Origin: Silene conica
Taxonomy: Eukaryota > Streptophyta > Magnoliopsida > Caryophyllales > Caryophyllaceae
DNA: 64,000 bases
Reading direction: 5' to 3'
Assembly (NCBI GenBank): GCA_029255685.2
Contig: CM055316.2
Location: 73,423,237-73,487,236, forward strand
Below the pieces are notes generated by a model. The model did no database searches and had not been told where the DNA came from. It saw only the letters and a program-made list of their open reading frames with translations. Below are positions 46,114 to 57,787 of the stretch, in pieces. Within the stretch, counting starts at the first letter, position 1; each line of letters starts with the position of its first letter. The translations under genes were made by a program, and so were the position numbers.

Positions 46114-46701
46114 AACTTTGAAATTACCTTATATATCACGTTACAATAAGCTATCGGCCGGAACTGCATCACGGTTTGAGGCCTAGGACATTTTGGAATT
46201 AAAGCAAGGTTGGTTTGCATTTATTTGCTTAAGCATCTTACAGGAATCAAAAACATCTGACACTGCCTTTATCACATCCTCTCCAATCTCATTCCAACCA
46301 CCCTTGTAAAAATTGCTATTATACCCATCCGGCCTAGGGGATTTGATATCCGGAATGTTAAAAAGAGCCTCCTTGATCTCTAGCCCAGTAACAGGTAAGA
46401 GGAGGGCAGCCCCCATATCATCCGTGCACTTGCCCCCTTGCTTTATAATCCTCCTACGAATAGGAACCGTGGACTGCCGAGTGCCTAGCAAATGCTCATA
46501 GTACTCCAGGAAAGCCGCCTGAACAGCAGTAGGAGAGTCGCACCTTATACCATGCATATCCTCAATACTAGCCACCAGATTACCATTCCGTCTTTGTTTG
46601 AGCACCCCATGAAAGAACGAGCTATTTGTATTCCCCTTCCACTATCCATTTCTGTTTAGATTTTTGAGCCAAAAAGCTATCTCTAGCATCAGCAAGAGCT
46701 C
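46114..46701 (-). pseudogene. LINE ORF2 segment: linker and start of reverse transcriptase
   Basis: Minus-strand reading: FLAQKSKQKWIVEGE, then GVLKQRRNGNLVASIEDMHG, AFLEYYEHLLGT, IKEALFNIPDIKSPRPDGYNSNFYK and QFRPIAYCNVIYK. These are the linker and first RT blocks (the usual form of the latter is K-x-P-G-x-D/DGY...F and RPI-x-x-CN). A frame change lies in the linker. The reading continues at 37383 on the other side of element C. Its upstream part is beyond element D and outside the window. Confidence 0.88.
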
Positions 46702-47244
46702 TGAAGAGTCTATTGATATAATATACTCAAGAAGGGGGGGGGGGGGGGGGGTTGAATTGAGTATGCCTTCTTTTTAAATCTGCTTCGATGTGTGTATGGT
46801 TGTATGATGATCTTCGAGTAAAACAAATAATAAAGAGAGACACAATATTTTTGAAGTGGTTCAGTCTCACACTTTGAGACCTACGTCCACTATTCTCGAT
46901 TAATAAAATTAGTATCAACTCTGAATTACAATTTTATCAACCCTACTCGTGCAACTTTGATGTTAGTCGCAACTCTATCTAGATACCGTTAAATATCTAG
47001 CTATGACAAATACCGTTAAATATTTTCCTTACAATGAGTACCGCTAAATACTCGTTCTATCTTAAGTTAATAAGATAAAGTCTTCGATGTTTCTTGATGT
47101 CACAATGTCGAATAAATAAGATCAATGCTTGAGCACTTGAATCTTGAATCGGATATGACTATGAAAAGCTCGAACCTTGAAGAACACGATCGGCGGTTTC
47201 TCTCTCTCTCGATTTTCGTGAATATATACATAATATTTACTTAA
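46702..47244 (-). repeat. 3' LTR of D, left part
   Basis: It matches 62671-63190 at the other end, beginning TGAAGAGTC and carrying a run of 18 G at 46734-46751 enclosed by ATACTCAA (46723-46730) and TTGAGTAT (46757-46764). It is interrupted by element E and resumes at 56533-57141. The two LTRs of D differ in length. Confidence 0.88.
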
Positions 47245-48511
47245 TGTTGGAGGAAGTATCCTTGACAATAGTGTGTTGACATAATTAAAACTCATTTGAA
47301 TGAAACACAATTGGGAGTGTTACTCTTTTAAAGTCAACTGATCAACATTACCGATAATGATTGGCTGTCTAGAGTTTGACATTATCGTCATATGATGGTG
47401 GTGATCAGTTGATCCCTTAAGGTCATATCTTTAAGGAATTTCGTCTCAATGGAATAATTAATTAATATTGTATTGGATACAAATTAATTAACAACTAGGA
47501 ATTTGGAAATGATTTTGCGAGACAAATATTATTGTAATGGGATCATAATAATAACAGTCAAAGTAATAAAATGGGTTTTATTACACGGTTTCATTTATTC
47601 GTTTAGGAAACGATTAAATTGAGAATGAACACGGTTGATCATAATATTACAAAGAGTTGTGATTAAAATTATGATATTACATTTTTATAAAGTGGTAATT
47701 TCGAATTACTACTAGTATTATTTAAATGTTGTAAAATTGTGAATTATGAATTTTAAGAGTTAAAATTACCTAATTAACAAATTGGGTCATGTGTTATGAA
47801 ACATATGTGACATGTTACATATCAACACAATTGACAAAGACAAAATGGGTCTATGACAAACCCATTTCAGCCGTGACATTGGTAGTATTAGGGCATTGTG
47901 TATTTTGTACACAAAACCTATGTGATAGGTGTGTAAGAGGGATGTAAGGCATATTGCTTACTTTTGTGTAAGTGATAGAAGGCCATGCATAGGCCATGGG
48001 GTTGCTTGATGGCCGGCTAGTGTGCATGAGCAAGCAAGCTCATCATGCTTCTATTATATATATACACAAAATGCCTCTTGGATGAGTGTGTGTCTAGCTA
48101 TATGCTTGTGCACCATTTCATACTACCAAAACACATTCTACATAGAAATTAGTTTTCTAGTATGGTAAAATCATTCAACCACCAATAATATTAAGAAGTA
48201 ATATTATTAATATTTCTAGTTAACTAATACACTTTTTCTAGTAACAAAATTTGTGTTGGTTTGAGATTGAGTCCTTGATACGCATCTTTTGGAGACGATT
48301 TTTCTTAGATCGTTTAAGGGTATTTCGGTGGTTTGAAGACTCATATAATAGGTGATTATTGAGTATAAACCTTCTAAAACCAATGTAAGGACTATCTCAT
48401 CTTATGATATCATCTTGCATGCATAAGATCCATTTAAGTTTTATGACTAAACTTAAAGAAACAAAACTCACATTAGTTTTGAGTATAAAATGTGGAACTT
48501 AGTTTCCAACA
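47245..48511 (+). repeat. 5' LTR of E (1,267 bp)
   Basis: It starts TGTTGGAGGAAG and ends TTTCCAACA. It has the nested stem (47334-47344 with 47402-47412; 47352-47359 with 47380-47387) and several short inverted repeats, for example GTAATAAAA-TGGG-TTTTATTAC near 47562-47583. Confidence 0.93.
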
Positions 48512-50973
48512 ATTGGTATCAGAGCATTACGGTTGTTGCATGCATGATCGGATTCATGTTTTATGTTAAAATCGGTTTAACATACATTTCGAAAATTTTC
48601 GAAATTATTGTGTTTATTATGATAAATCACAAAATAATTTTGCATGTTAAAGTTTCTGATTCTAAAATGGTTTTAGGACATAAAAATAATTTTATGGATT
48701 TTTATTGTTCATTTTTATATTTATTTGTATATTTTGTAGTTTAAATCGGTTTAAACAAACAATTAATGGGAAAAATAGCTAAAAATAGTTTATGGCCGAG
48801 ATTTTTTGATATGTTCTCACATGCATATTTAATATATTGTATATGATTTTTCGTAAGAAATGGAGTTAATATGCATGGATTATGAATTTTATGAGATAAA
48901 TAGTCATAATATGAGTAAAAATGGGTATATAAGGTTATATTTCGAATTTGACCTTAAAAATTTTATGAGAAGTCACATGCAATATATAAAGTTCCTGTAT
49001 GAATTTTCGAAATTATTGGAATTATTTTGCATGATTAATGATTTTTATAGTAAAAATCGGATTAATAGTGACTTAAATTCGACTTTAATAGTTGTAGTTG
49101 GAATTTTGCCATAAAAACTTTACACAATGTCACATGCAATATTTACAGTATGTATGTAAGTTTTGGGAATTTATTCCCAAGTGATGCATGATTTATGATT
49201 TTAATGGTTAAAATCGGATATATAGTGACTTATTGTGTTAAAAATAGTTAATCTTAATATTATGGCATGAAATTTTACCCATAGATGTCTTATATGATAG
49301 GAACATCAGATCTAAAAGTTAGATATCAAAAAGTTTCTGTTTTTATGATTATTAATTTTAATGAGTTAATTAGCTAATAATCGTAATTTATGAGTCGAAA
49401 ATAAAATTTTCGAGTATGGTCTGTAATTTTTGGTCACTTTCAGATTCTAATATGTATTTTAGGATGACTAAAAATTTATAGCAATTTATTTCAAGTTTTT
49501 ATAATTTAAATCGGATTTTTAACCATAAAAACGGCTTTTATAGGATTTATTTAAGAAATAAACCATAAGTATTTGCATAAGACCATTTTATTAATTTCTG
49601 AATTTTCAGAAAATTTACAGAAAGTTTAAAATTTTTGAATTTTAAATTTCGAATTTTATTGACTCATTTGGCCGTATTTTGTTTATTTTTCCCGAAAATA
49701 CAAGTAATTTATGAACAATAATGCAAAATCAAGTTAGATCATGATCAAATATTAGTAGAGACTAAACATTGATTCCTAAAGTAAGTTAGGATGATTAACT
49801 TGGACATAAATGAGATTTATGTAATTTTGGATGATTTTAATAGTTAAAATCGCGCATATCCGTAAAAACCGTAAACAAATATGAGATATTTGCTCCCATA
49901 AGGCGATTTGGCATTAAAAATTGAGCATGTGCATACATATTTTATTTATTGCAATTTATTTAATATGATTGTCATATTTTGAATGTTATTTATATAATTT
50001 GGAATTATGTAAATTTTCTTAGTATGGCCTTAGTTTTAATCAATATTACCCGTAATGTAAGGGAATATTGATTCGGTTGTAATTTATGTGATCTCGTATC
50101 ACGGGTTTGTAATTTAATTTAAATTTTCAGTTTTACAATAGAATAGTTGTATTATTTTATTGTAATTCCGGAGATCCAAAAGACAGTGCCATACGGAAAG
50201 GAGTTCCGACAAGACGGTGTTTGGATGGCGTGCCAATGAAGTTCAAGGGACCAAGGAGTTGGTTTCCGAATTTGTAATAGTTAATTAGTTTTTACTATTA
50301 CTAGGAAGGCCATACTAGGATTTTATTGCCTTGTTGCTTTTATTTTTGCATTTTTAATATGTTTGCATGCATAGCCAAATCGCCATAAACATGCATATTA
50401 GTTTAGATCGTTATAAACGACCGTGTCAATTACAATTATCGAGTTCACCAATTTAATTCACTTAAAGGAAATAGATAATAATGAATTGACAAGACCTCTA
50501 TATTAAACAAAACAATTGAGGATTAGCCTTACCAAATAGTAGAACCCATGAGCTTCTATTTCGTGGGGTGGTGCTAGTCCAGTGGGCAGTACGAACCCCA
50601 TTACGTAGGATAAGTGGGGCAATGGGGTGGATTCAATCCAGTGGGCGGATCGCATCCCGATGCATTTGAAATTTGGTTTGTACTCAACGGAAGTGTAGAG
50701 GACCAGTGGTCAATGTGTTCCGGGCTAAGATGAATAAATTATGATTTGTCATCAACCAAGAGTTCTATGGTAGAACCGGTTTAACCCACCAAACCATATC
50801 TTTGGGTCGGAGTTCCAGTGGTTCACGATTTCGGGGTATGGGTTTGGGTCTTGGAATCATTTATAAAATTGGATAGAGGTCATTTTATAGATGAAATAAC
50901 TTGTCAATCTCATTTACAAGTTTACAAAACGATAAATGTTAATTTTTCCTTCATCTCTTGTAGTAATTGAAAA
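48512..50973 (+). other. Leader of E with degenerate repeats
   Basis: TTGGTATCAGAGC follows the LTR. The leader is AT-rich and has no recognisable domain. CACATGCA(A)TAT recurs near 48818, 48973 and 49131 within longer similar blocks, giving a degenerate repeat of about 156 bp. Around 50550-50660 GTGGGGTGG and CCAGTGGGC words recur. Confidence 0.65.
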
Positions 50974-53900
50974 ATGGATGCTTTCAATAATCTCATTCCT
51001 ATCACCATTGATAACTGGCAAAAATACTGTGAAGATGATCCGACTAGAGAATTGCGCTTTACGATCGACAACGATGGAAAACTTTGTCTAGTAACCACTT
51101 CTGCTCCGACTAAACAAATCGTGATGACTGATCATGATTATGATAAACTTGTCTCTCAAATGAACTCAATGTCTTTAGAGACAAAAGGAGATGAGGAGAT
51201 GAGTGGGAGCACAAGTGGAACACCTCTTTCCATTAAGAATGGAAGGAAGTTTAAAAGGATAAAGAGAGGAAAGCGACCCATGAAGGGAGTAGCTAGTGGG
51301 ACTACTACAACCAAAAAGAGGGGTGCTAAACCTTCAGAAATTTGTCACCATTGTTTTGAGTTTGGCCATTGGAGGCGTAACTGCCCCACATATTTGGAGG
51401 ACATCAAAGATGGAATCATCACTCCAAAGAGTAAGACTCTAAGTGAAATATATGTTATTGACATTAATTTCACCTCCTCTATAACATGGGTATTAGATAC
51501 TGGTTGTGGATCTCACCTTTGTAATCATTTACAGGGGCTAAGAAATGTGGAGAAGCTAGACAAAAGTGACGTGGATCTCAGACTTGGAAATGGGGCTAAG
51601 GTAGCCGCTTCTTCAAAGGGAACCTACGTATTACATTTAGCTAGTGGTTATGAGTTGTATTTGAAGGATTGTTATTATGTACCTTCTTTATCTAAAAACA
51701 TCATTTCGGTTGCCATGTTAGACATGGAAGGTTTTTCATTCATGATCAAGAATAATTTTTGTGAAATACATCGAAATGGCTTGGTGGTAGGCCAAGCAAA
51801 TTCCGTAAATGGGATTTATGTACTCAACAACTCAAAATCTATTGATGTCCATAACGTGCAAACAAAAAGACTAAAATCAAGTGATCCAAATGAATCGTTC
51901 ATTTGGCATTGCCGTCTAGGTCACATAAATGAAAATCGCATTAAGAGATTAGTATGGACTAATATCATCAAACCATTCGATTACATATCATATGGAGTAT
52001 GCGAATCATGTCTTCTTGGTAAGATGACTCGATCACCTTTTAGTGGAAAAGGTGAGAGAGTCAGTGACTTGTTAGGACTAATACATACCGATGTGTGTGG
52101 TCCAATGACAATCACCGCAAGAGGAAATTATGACTACTTTATCACTTTTACTGACGATTTAAGTAGATATGGGTATATCTACTTAATCAAATACAAAAGT
52201 GAAGCATTTGAAAAGTTCAAAGAATTTCAAAATGAAGTAGAGAACCAAACAAATAGAAAGATCAAAGCACTTCGATCAGATCGTGGTGGCGAATATCTAA
52301 GCAATGAATTTGATTCTCATTTAAAAGATTGTGGCATAGTATCACAACTTACTCCACCAGGAACACCACAACTCAATGGTGTTTCTGAAAGAAGAAATCG
52401 AACCTTATTAGACATGGTTCGATCAATGATGAGTCTTACAGATCTCCCTGATTCATTTTGGGGATTTGCACTCCAAACCGCAATACACTCCTTAAACAGG
52501 AGTCCGACTAAAGCTGCAAATAAAACTCCATATGAGATATGGAAAGGGAAGGTCCCGAATTTGTCATTCATTAAGATATGGGGTTGCAAGGCTTATGTTA
52601 AGAACAAGTCTTCCGATAAACTTGCACCCAAATCTGACAAATGCACATTTGTAGGATATCCACTCAATACTCGTGCATACTACTTCTATAATTCTCAAGA
52701 AAACAAAGTGTTTGTGTCTCGAGAAGCTGTCTTCTTAGAAAGTGACTTCATTTCTAAAAGACAGAGTGGGAGAAAATTTGAACTTGAAGAAATTCAAGAT
52801 CAAGAGCCACAAACAGAAGTAGAGATAACGCAAGAAAACATTCCTTCGTCATCAAATGTTGTAGTTCATGCTCCAGTACCTAGGAGGTCTGGGAGGGTGA
52901 GTCACCAACCTGAAAGATATATTGGTGTCATTGAGATAGGAGATGCTTTAGACGTTTTTCTAATGGAAAATGATGAACCATCCACCTACAAAGGAGCTAT
53001 ATCTAGTCCAAACTCAGCTTTTTGGCTTGAAGCCATGAAATCCGAAATTAAATCTATGGAAGATAATCAAGTTTGGAACTTGGTTGATTTGCCTAAGAAC
53101 GTTAAACCGCTTCAGTGCAAATGGATCTTCAAAATCAAGAATGGCATAGAGGGACATGGTGATGTCTACAAAGCTAGGCTTGTAGCAAAAGGTTTCACTC
53201 AAATTCATGGTCTACACTATGATGAAACTTTTGCTCCTGTTGCTACGTTGAGATCAATTCGGATTATGTTAGCAATTGCCGCATTTCACGATTATGAAAT
53301 ATGGCAAATGGATGTTAAAACCGCCTTCCTAAATGGGCATTTAGAGGAGGAGGTGTACATGGTACAACCTGAAGGTTTTAAGGATCCTAAAAATCCTAAC
53401 AAAGTATGCAAGCTAAATAGGTCCATTTATGGGCTTAAGCAAGCATCAAGAAGCTGGAATCATCGATTCAATCATGTGATAAAAGAGAATGGATTCACTC
53501 GAAGTGTCGAAGAACCTTGTTTATACATGAAGTTCAGTGGGAGCAAAGTTGTGTTCTTAATCTTGTATGTAGACGACATACTCCTTATTGGTAACGATGT
53601 TACCATGTTGACTTCAGTCAAGGAATGGTTAGGAAAGCATTTCCAAATGAAAGATTTGGGAAATGCACAACGCATACTGGGTATAAGGATCTTTAGAGAA
53701 AGATCCAAGAGAATATTGGCACTAAGCCAAGAATCTTATGTGGATAAGATACTTCGTCGTTTCAACATGGAAAATTCTAAGAGAGGACTAGTTCCTATGG
53801 GGAGTGGGATTTCCTTGAGCAAAACTCAATCACCCACTCCTGATCAAACAGAACATGTTGAACGAATGAAGGACATACCCTATGCTTCAGCTGTTGGGTC

Positions 53901-54561
53901 AATCATGTATGCCATGACTTGTACCCGTCCAGATGTGTCATATGCTTTAAGCATGACGAGTAGATACCAAGCCAATCCAGGTGAAAAACACTGGATAGCC
54001 GTTAAGAATATCCTTAAGTACTTGAGAAGAACTAAGGATCTGTTCTTAGTATTTGGAGGAGAAGGTGAGTTTAGTGTAAAGGGTTACACCGACTCAAGCT
54101 TTCAAACAGATGCGGATGATATGAAATCCCAGGCTGGCTTTATCTATATGATCAATGGTGGTGCGGTAAGCTGGAGAAGCTTCAAGGAGCCAGTTGTTGC
54201 AGATTCTACTACAGAGGCTGAGTATATTGCAGCATCAGAGGCTGCAAAGGAAGCTGTGTGGATTAGGCAGTTCTTGGAAGGACTAAGAGTAGTCCCTATA
54301 GCCAAAGATCCAATCACAATTCTTTGTGATAACAGTGGGGCTATCTTTCAAGCAAAGGAGCCTAAGTCTAGCAATAAGTCCAAACATGTACTCAGAAAAT
54401 TTCATGTAATTAGAGACTTTATTGAAAGGAAGGAAGTTGCGGTTTGTAAGGTTGGGACAGAGGATAATATTGCTGATCCTTTAACCAAGCCTTTATCGCA
54501 GGCTAAGCATGACCGACATGTAGCATCCATGGGTCTTAAACGCATGCCAGATATATACTAG
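50974..54561 (+). CDS. Copia polyprotein of E
   Basis: A 1,195-codon frame. A short N-terminal gag-like part, zinc knuckle CHHCFEFGHWRRNC near residue 124, protease WVLDTGCGSHLCN near 173, HCRLGHINENRI near 310, integrase HTDVCGPM near 371 and ALRSDRGGEYLS, RT KARLVAKGFTQ near 733 and YVDDILLIG near 865, RNase H TDSSFQTD near 1040, end near LTKPLS. It is collinear with C's protein from the knuckle onward, and the two are clearly related but diverged. I do not recognise a full gag core in the N-terminal part, so autonomy is uncertain. Confidence 0.9.
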   Translation: MDAFNNLIPITIDNWQKYCEDDPTRELRFTIDNDGKLCLVTTSAPTKQIVMTDHDYDKLVSQMNSMSLETKGDEEMSGSTSGTPLSIKNGRKFKRIKRGKRPMKGVASGTTTTKKRGAKPSEICHHCFEFGHWRRNCPTYLEDIKDGIITPKSKTLSEIYVIDINFTSSITWVLDTGCGSHLCNHLQGLRNVEKLDKSDVDLRLGNGAKVAASSKGTYVLHLASGYELYLKDCYYVPSLSKNIISVAMLDMEGFSFMIKNNFCEIHRNGLVVGQANSVNGIYVLNNSKSIDVHNVQTKRLKSSDPNESFIWHCRLGHINENRIKRLVWTNIIKPFDYISYGVCESCLLGKMTRSPFSGKGERVSDLLGLIHTDVCGPMTITARGNYDYFITFTDDLSRYGYIYLIKYKSEAFEKFKEFQNEVENQTNRKIKALRSDRGGEYLSNEFDSHLKDCGIVSQLTPPGTPQLNGVSERRNRTLLDMVRSMMSLTDLPDSFWGFALQTAIHSLNRSPTKAANKTPYEIWKGKVPNLSFIKIWGCKAYVKNKSSDKLAPKSDKCTFVGYPLNTRAYYFYNSQENKVFVSREAVFLESDFISKRQSGRKFELEEIQDQEPQTEVEITQENIPSSSNVVVHAPVPRRSGRVSHQPERYIGVIEIGDALDVFLMENDEPSTYKGAISSPNSAFWLEAMKSEIKSMEDNQVWNLVDLPKNVKPLQCKWIFKIKNGIEGHGDVYKARLVAKGFTQIHGLHYDETFAPVATLRSIRIMLAIAAFHDYEIWQMDVKTAFLNGHLEEEVYMVQPEGFKDPKNPNKVCKLNRSIYGLKQASRSWNHRFNHVIKENGFTRSVEEPCLYMKFSGSKVVFLILYVDDILLIGNDVTMLTSVKEWLGKHFQMKDLGNAQRILGIRIFRERSKRILALSQESYVDKILRRFNMENSKRGLVPMGSGISLSKTQSPTPDQTEHVERMKDIPYASAVGSIMYAMTCTRPDVSYALSMTSRYQANPGEKHWIAVKNILKYLRRTKDLFLVFGGEGEFSVKGYTDSSFQTDADDMKSQAGFIYMINGGAVSWRSFKEPVVADSTTEAEYIAASEAAKEAVWIRQFLEGLRVVPIAKDPITILCDNSGAIFQAKEPKSSNKSKHVLRKFHVIRDFIERKEVAVCKVGTEDNIADPLTKPLSQAKHDRHVASMGLKRMPDIY

Positions 54562-55351
54562 ATTATGAGGATGAAATAAAGTGTTATTTTTTCGAGTTGT
54601 TCATAATTCATTTATCGTAATAGAGTTTAAGTACTCAAAACTAAGGTCATAAAATTCAAATGGGATGGTAAGACCATATTGAACCCCATTAAAGTGAATT
54701 GAATTATCATGACCTCGCCCCTAGTTGCTTAAGTGAGGTGACATCTCAATGCAACCGGATGTGTGATGCGATTGATGGCGAGTTCAATTACCACAGAGTC
54801 ATACGGGATGACTAATCGATCACCTAGGCATAGACATGTTAAGAAACATTTGCCGGGCTAATGACCGCTGATAGAGCTCTGGCGTACTCTTATTAAAAGA
54901 CTGCCTGGTCGTGGCGGGAGCATCTATCGTGTTTCACATGAGTCAGTTCTTGGACTAATGACTGTTCTCTGAGGTGGCATAGTTTTCAGATTAACTTTGA
55001 TTTATGTCCTAACACCTTCGTAACTGGGGTTTATAAGGACATATTTTGGGTTATGATGGACTATGGCCAGCCGGAAGGAATAAGTCAATTAGGAATTGTC
55101 CACCCCTTGTCAGGGTTGAGAAATATCTCTAGGCCACTCGAGGAGAATAATAACTAGAAATGCGTGGCCACGCTCGGAAGGTATCTATGGTAGATAATTC
55201 CGGTCAGTAGTTATAACTCCAGATCGAGATAAACCACTCTAGATTTTAATCAATTGCCGGCACGACCTGAGAGGACGCCATGCATTGAGTGGGAGATAGT
55301 AATAGGGCAAGAGAATTGGTAACACACACTTGTCTCGGACAAGTGGGAGAT
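54562..55351 (+). other. 3' non-coding region and polypurine tract of E
   Basis: No coding signal. GGACAAGTGGGAGATT lies immediately before the 3' LTR. Confidence 0.75.
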
Positions 55352-56527
55352 TGTTGGAGGAAGTGTCCTCGACAATAGTGTGTTGACATAATTAAAACTC
55401 ATTTGAATGAAACACAATTGGGAGTGTTACTCTTTTAAAGTCAACTGATCAACATTTACCGATAATGATTGGCTGTCTAGAGTTTGACATTATCGTCATA
55501 TGATGGTGGTGATCAGTTGATCCCTTAAGGTCATATCTTTAAGGAATTTCGTCTCAATGGAATAATTTATTAATATTGTATTGGATACAAATTAATTAAC
55601 AACTAGGAATTTGGAAATGATTTTGCGAGACAAATATTATTGTAATGGGATCATAATAATAACAGTCAAAGTAATAAAATGGGTTTTATTACACGGTTTC
55701 ATTTATTCGTTTAGGAAACGATTAAATTGAGAATGAACACGGTTGATCATAATATTACAAAGAGTTGTGATTAAAATTATGATATTACATTTTTATAAAG
55801 TGGTAATTTCGAATTACTACTAGTATTATTTAAATGTTGTAAAATTGTGAATTATGAATTTTAAGAGTTAAAATTACCTAATTAACAAATTGGGTCATGT
55901 GTTATGAAACATATGTGACATGTTACATATCAACACAATTGACAAAGACAAAATGGGTCTATGACAAACCCATTTCAGCCGTGACATTGGTAGTATTAGG
56001 GCATTGTGTATTTTGTACACAAAACCTATGTGATAGGTGTGTAAGAGGGATGTAAGGCATATTGCTTACTTTTGTGTAAGTGATAGAAGGCCATGCATAG
56101 GCCATGGGGTTGCTTGATGGCCGGCTAGTGTGCATGAGCAAGCAAGCTCATCATGCTTCTATTATATATATACACAAAATGCCTCTTGGATAAGTGTGTG
56201 TCTATATGCTTGTGCACCATTTCATACTACCAAAACACATTCTACATAGAAATTAGTTTTCTAGTATGGCAAAATCATTCAACCACCAATAATATTAAGA
56301 AGTAATATTATTAATATTTCTTAGATCGTTTAAGGGTATTTCGGTGGTTTGAAGACTCATATAATAGGTGATTATTGAGTATAAACCTTCTAAAACCAAT
56401 GTAAGGACTATCTCATCTTATGATATCATCTTGCATGCATAAGATCCATTTAAGTTTTATGACTAAACTTAAAGAAACAAAACTCACATTAGTTTTGAGT
56501 ATAAATTGTGGAACTTAGTTTCCAACA
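55352..56527 (+). repeat. 3' LTR of E
   Basis: It matches 47245-48511 with small differences in sequence and length, and is followed by CTTAA. Confidence 0.93.
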
Positions 56528-56532
56528 CTTAA

Positions 56533-57141
56533 ATTAATCCCAAACGACTTATGGAACGTGCCATATAGTACACGTTTTCCAAAATCGTTTTTAAACCATA
56601 TATAGATTATATTATTTGACAATTATGATTATATAAAAATCCTTAGTTTATTTAGTAATAAATAATTATCTCATAAGAAAATTATTTATTCCTATTTAAC
56701 TAAAAGATATTTTATATAATCCTATTAAGATTAATAATTCCATATCAATAATAGAATACCATTTAACCATTAATTGTCCATAATGATTTTGGAAACTAAA
56801 ATCGTTTCAACCAATCACATATATATCGATCATTTCTTCATAATATAGAGTTATAGCTACGAGCTATAACTTGAATCAATCTTGTACTAAAGCTATAGTT
56901 GATAAGTATAACTTTAGTTCTTTAGGCGCGCTTGAGATCTTTTATCAACCTTCGACTTAGTCAATTCATTGACTAACATACTTGAATCTTTTATACTTGA
57001 TTGATTAGATCTTGTTACTAATATTCTGTACACTTAGCACACGATTATACGCACGAGTATATAATATATACATAGCTAGACCTGTCATTATCAAAACATA
57101 AACATATATACTTAACATATATTTGAATATATGGTTCAACA
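56533..57141 (-). repeat. 3' LTR of D, right part
   Basis: It matches about 63545-64000 of the other LTR. On the minus strand the LTR starts TGTTGAACC at 57141, next to the tract AAAAAGGGGGAA. Confidence 0.88.
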
Positions 57142-57787
57142 AATTCCCCCTTTTTGATGATGGCAAGTCTCTCTTAGATTTCGTGTCTAAGTGTATGTTC
57201 CCCCTTAATATAATAATGGTCATTCATAGCAAAGAGTCACTTAGGGTTTCTATCCTCTATCTATCCCATATCCTTTAAGGACCCTAAGAGACAATGAATT
57301 ACGACAAGGAGCAAGCTTAGGCAAATTCTAATCTAAGTCGCATTTTCCCCCCCTCTTGACATCATCGAAAAGATGAGAACAAAGACATGAAACGACTAGA
57401 ATAATATACGATGAAACATAAGCAAGCATGTAAGACGAGTCAAAAGAAACGAACATAGAAATATCATACAAACACATACGAAATGTAAGAAATATACACA
57501 ATCAACCGAATGTACTAAAGCCACTGGGCCGAATATGAACAAGAGAGTTTAGAAAATTTGGGCCTGGCTAGGTTAAGATAATATGGGCCAAGGCAAAAGG
57601 TAACTAAGAAATTGGGCCACAGTCAAAATAGGACAATAGTTTGGGCCAAGGTAGGATTAGGAAATCCGAGGGAGGCAAAACAGATTAAGGCCTCGGATTC
57701 CAATGGGCCAGGATAGTAATTGGGCCATAAGCAAAAGAGTTTTAAAAGTCCAACCCAGGACTTAATTTCCACAACACCAAAACAACT
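57142..57787 (-). other. 3' non-coding region of D with TGGGCC cluster
   Basis: The polypurine tract is at 57142-57155 on the minus strand. TGGGCC occurs at 57525, 57559, 57584, 57613, 57642, 57704 and 57721. No RNase H coding is recognised between here and the RT. Confidence 0.7.

Larger units (their letters stand above)
47245..56527 (+). mobile_element. Element E: Tork/Angela-like Copia retrotransposon
   Basis: 5' LTR 47245-48511, primer site near 48513, 2.5 kb leader, polyprotein 50974-54561, polypurine tract ending 55351, 3' LTR 55352-56527. Perfect CTTAA duplications (47240-47244, 56528-56532) place it inside D's 3' LTR. The LTRs differ in length and at a few bases, so it is older than C but younger than D. 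It shares primer site, polypurine tract and protein type with C. The polyprotein frame is open, with a gag part shorter than in C. Confidence 0.92.

Noticed and set aside
46734-46751. G-run dismissed as sequencing error
   Set aside because: The tract occurs at both D LTRs and in altered form in the SIRE-like solo LTR, so the feature is real, although its exact length may be unreliable.
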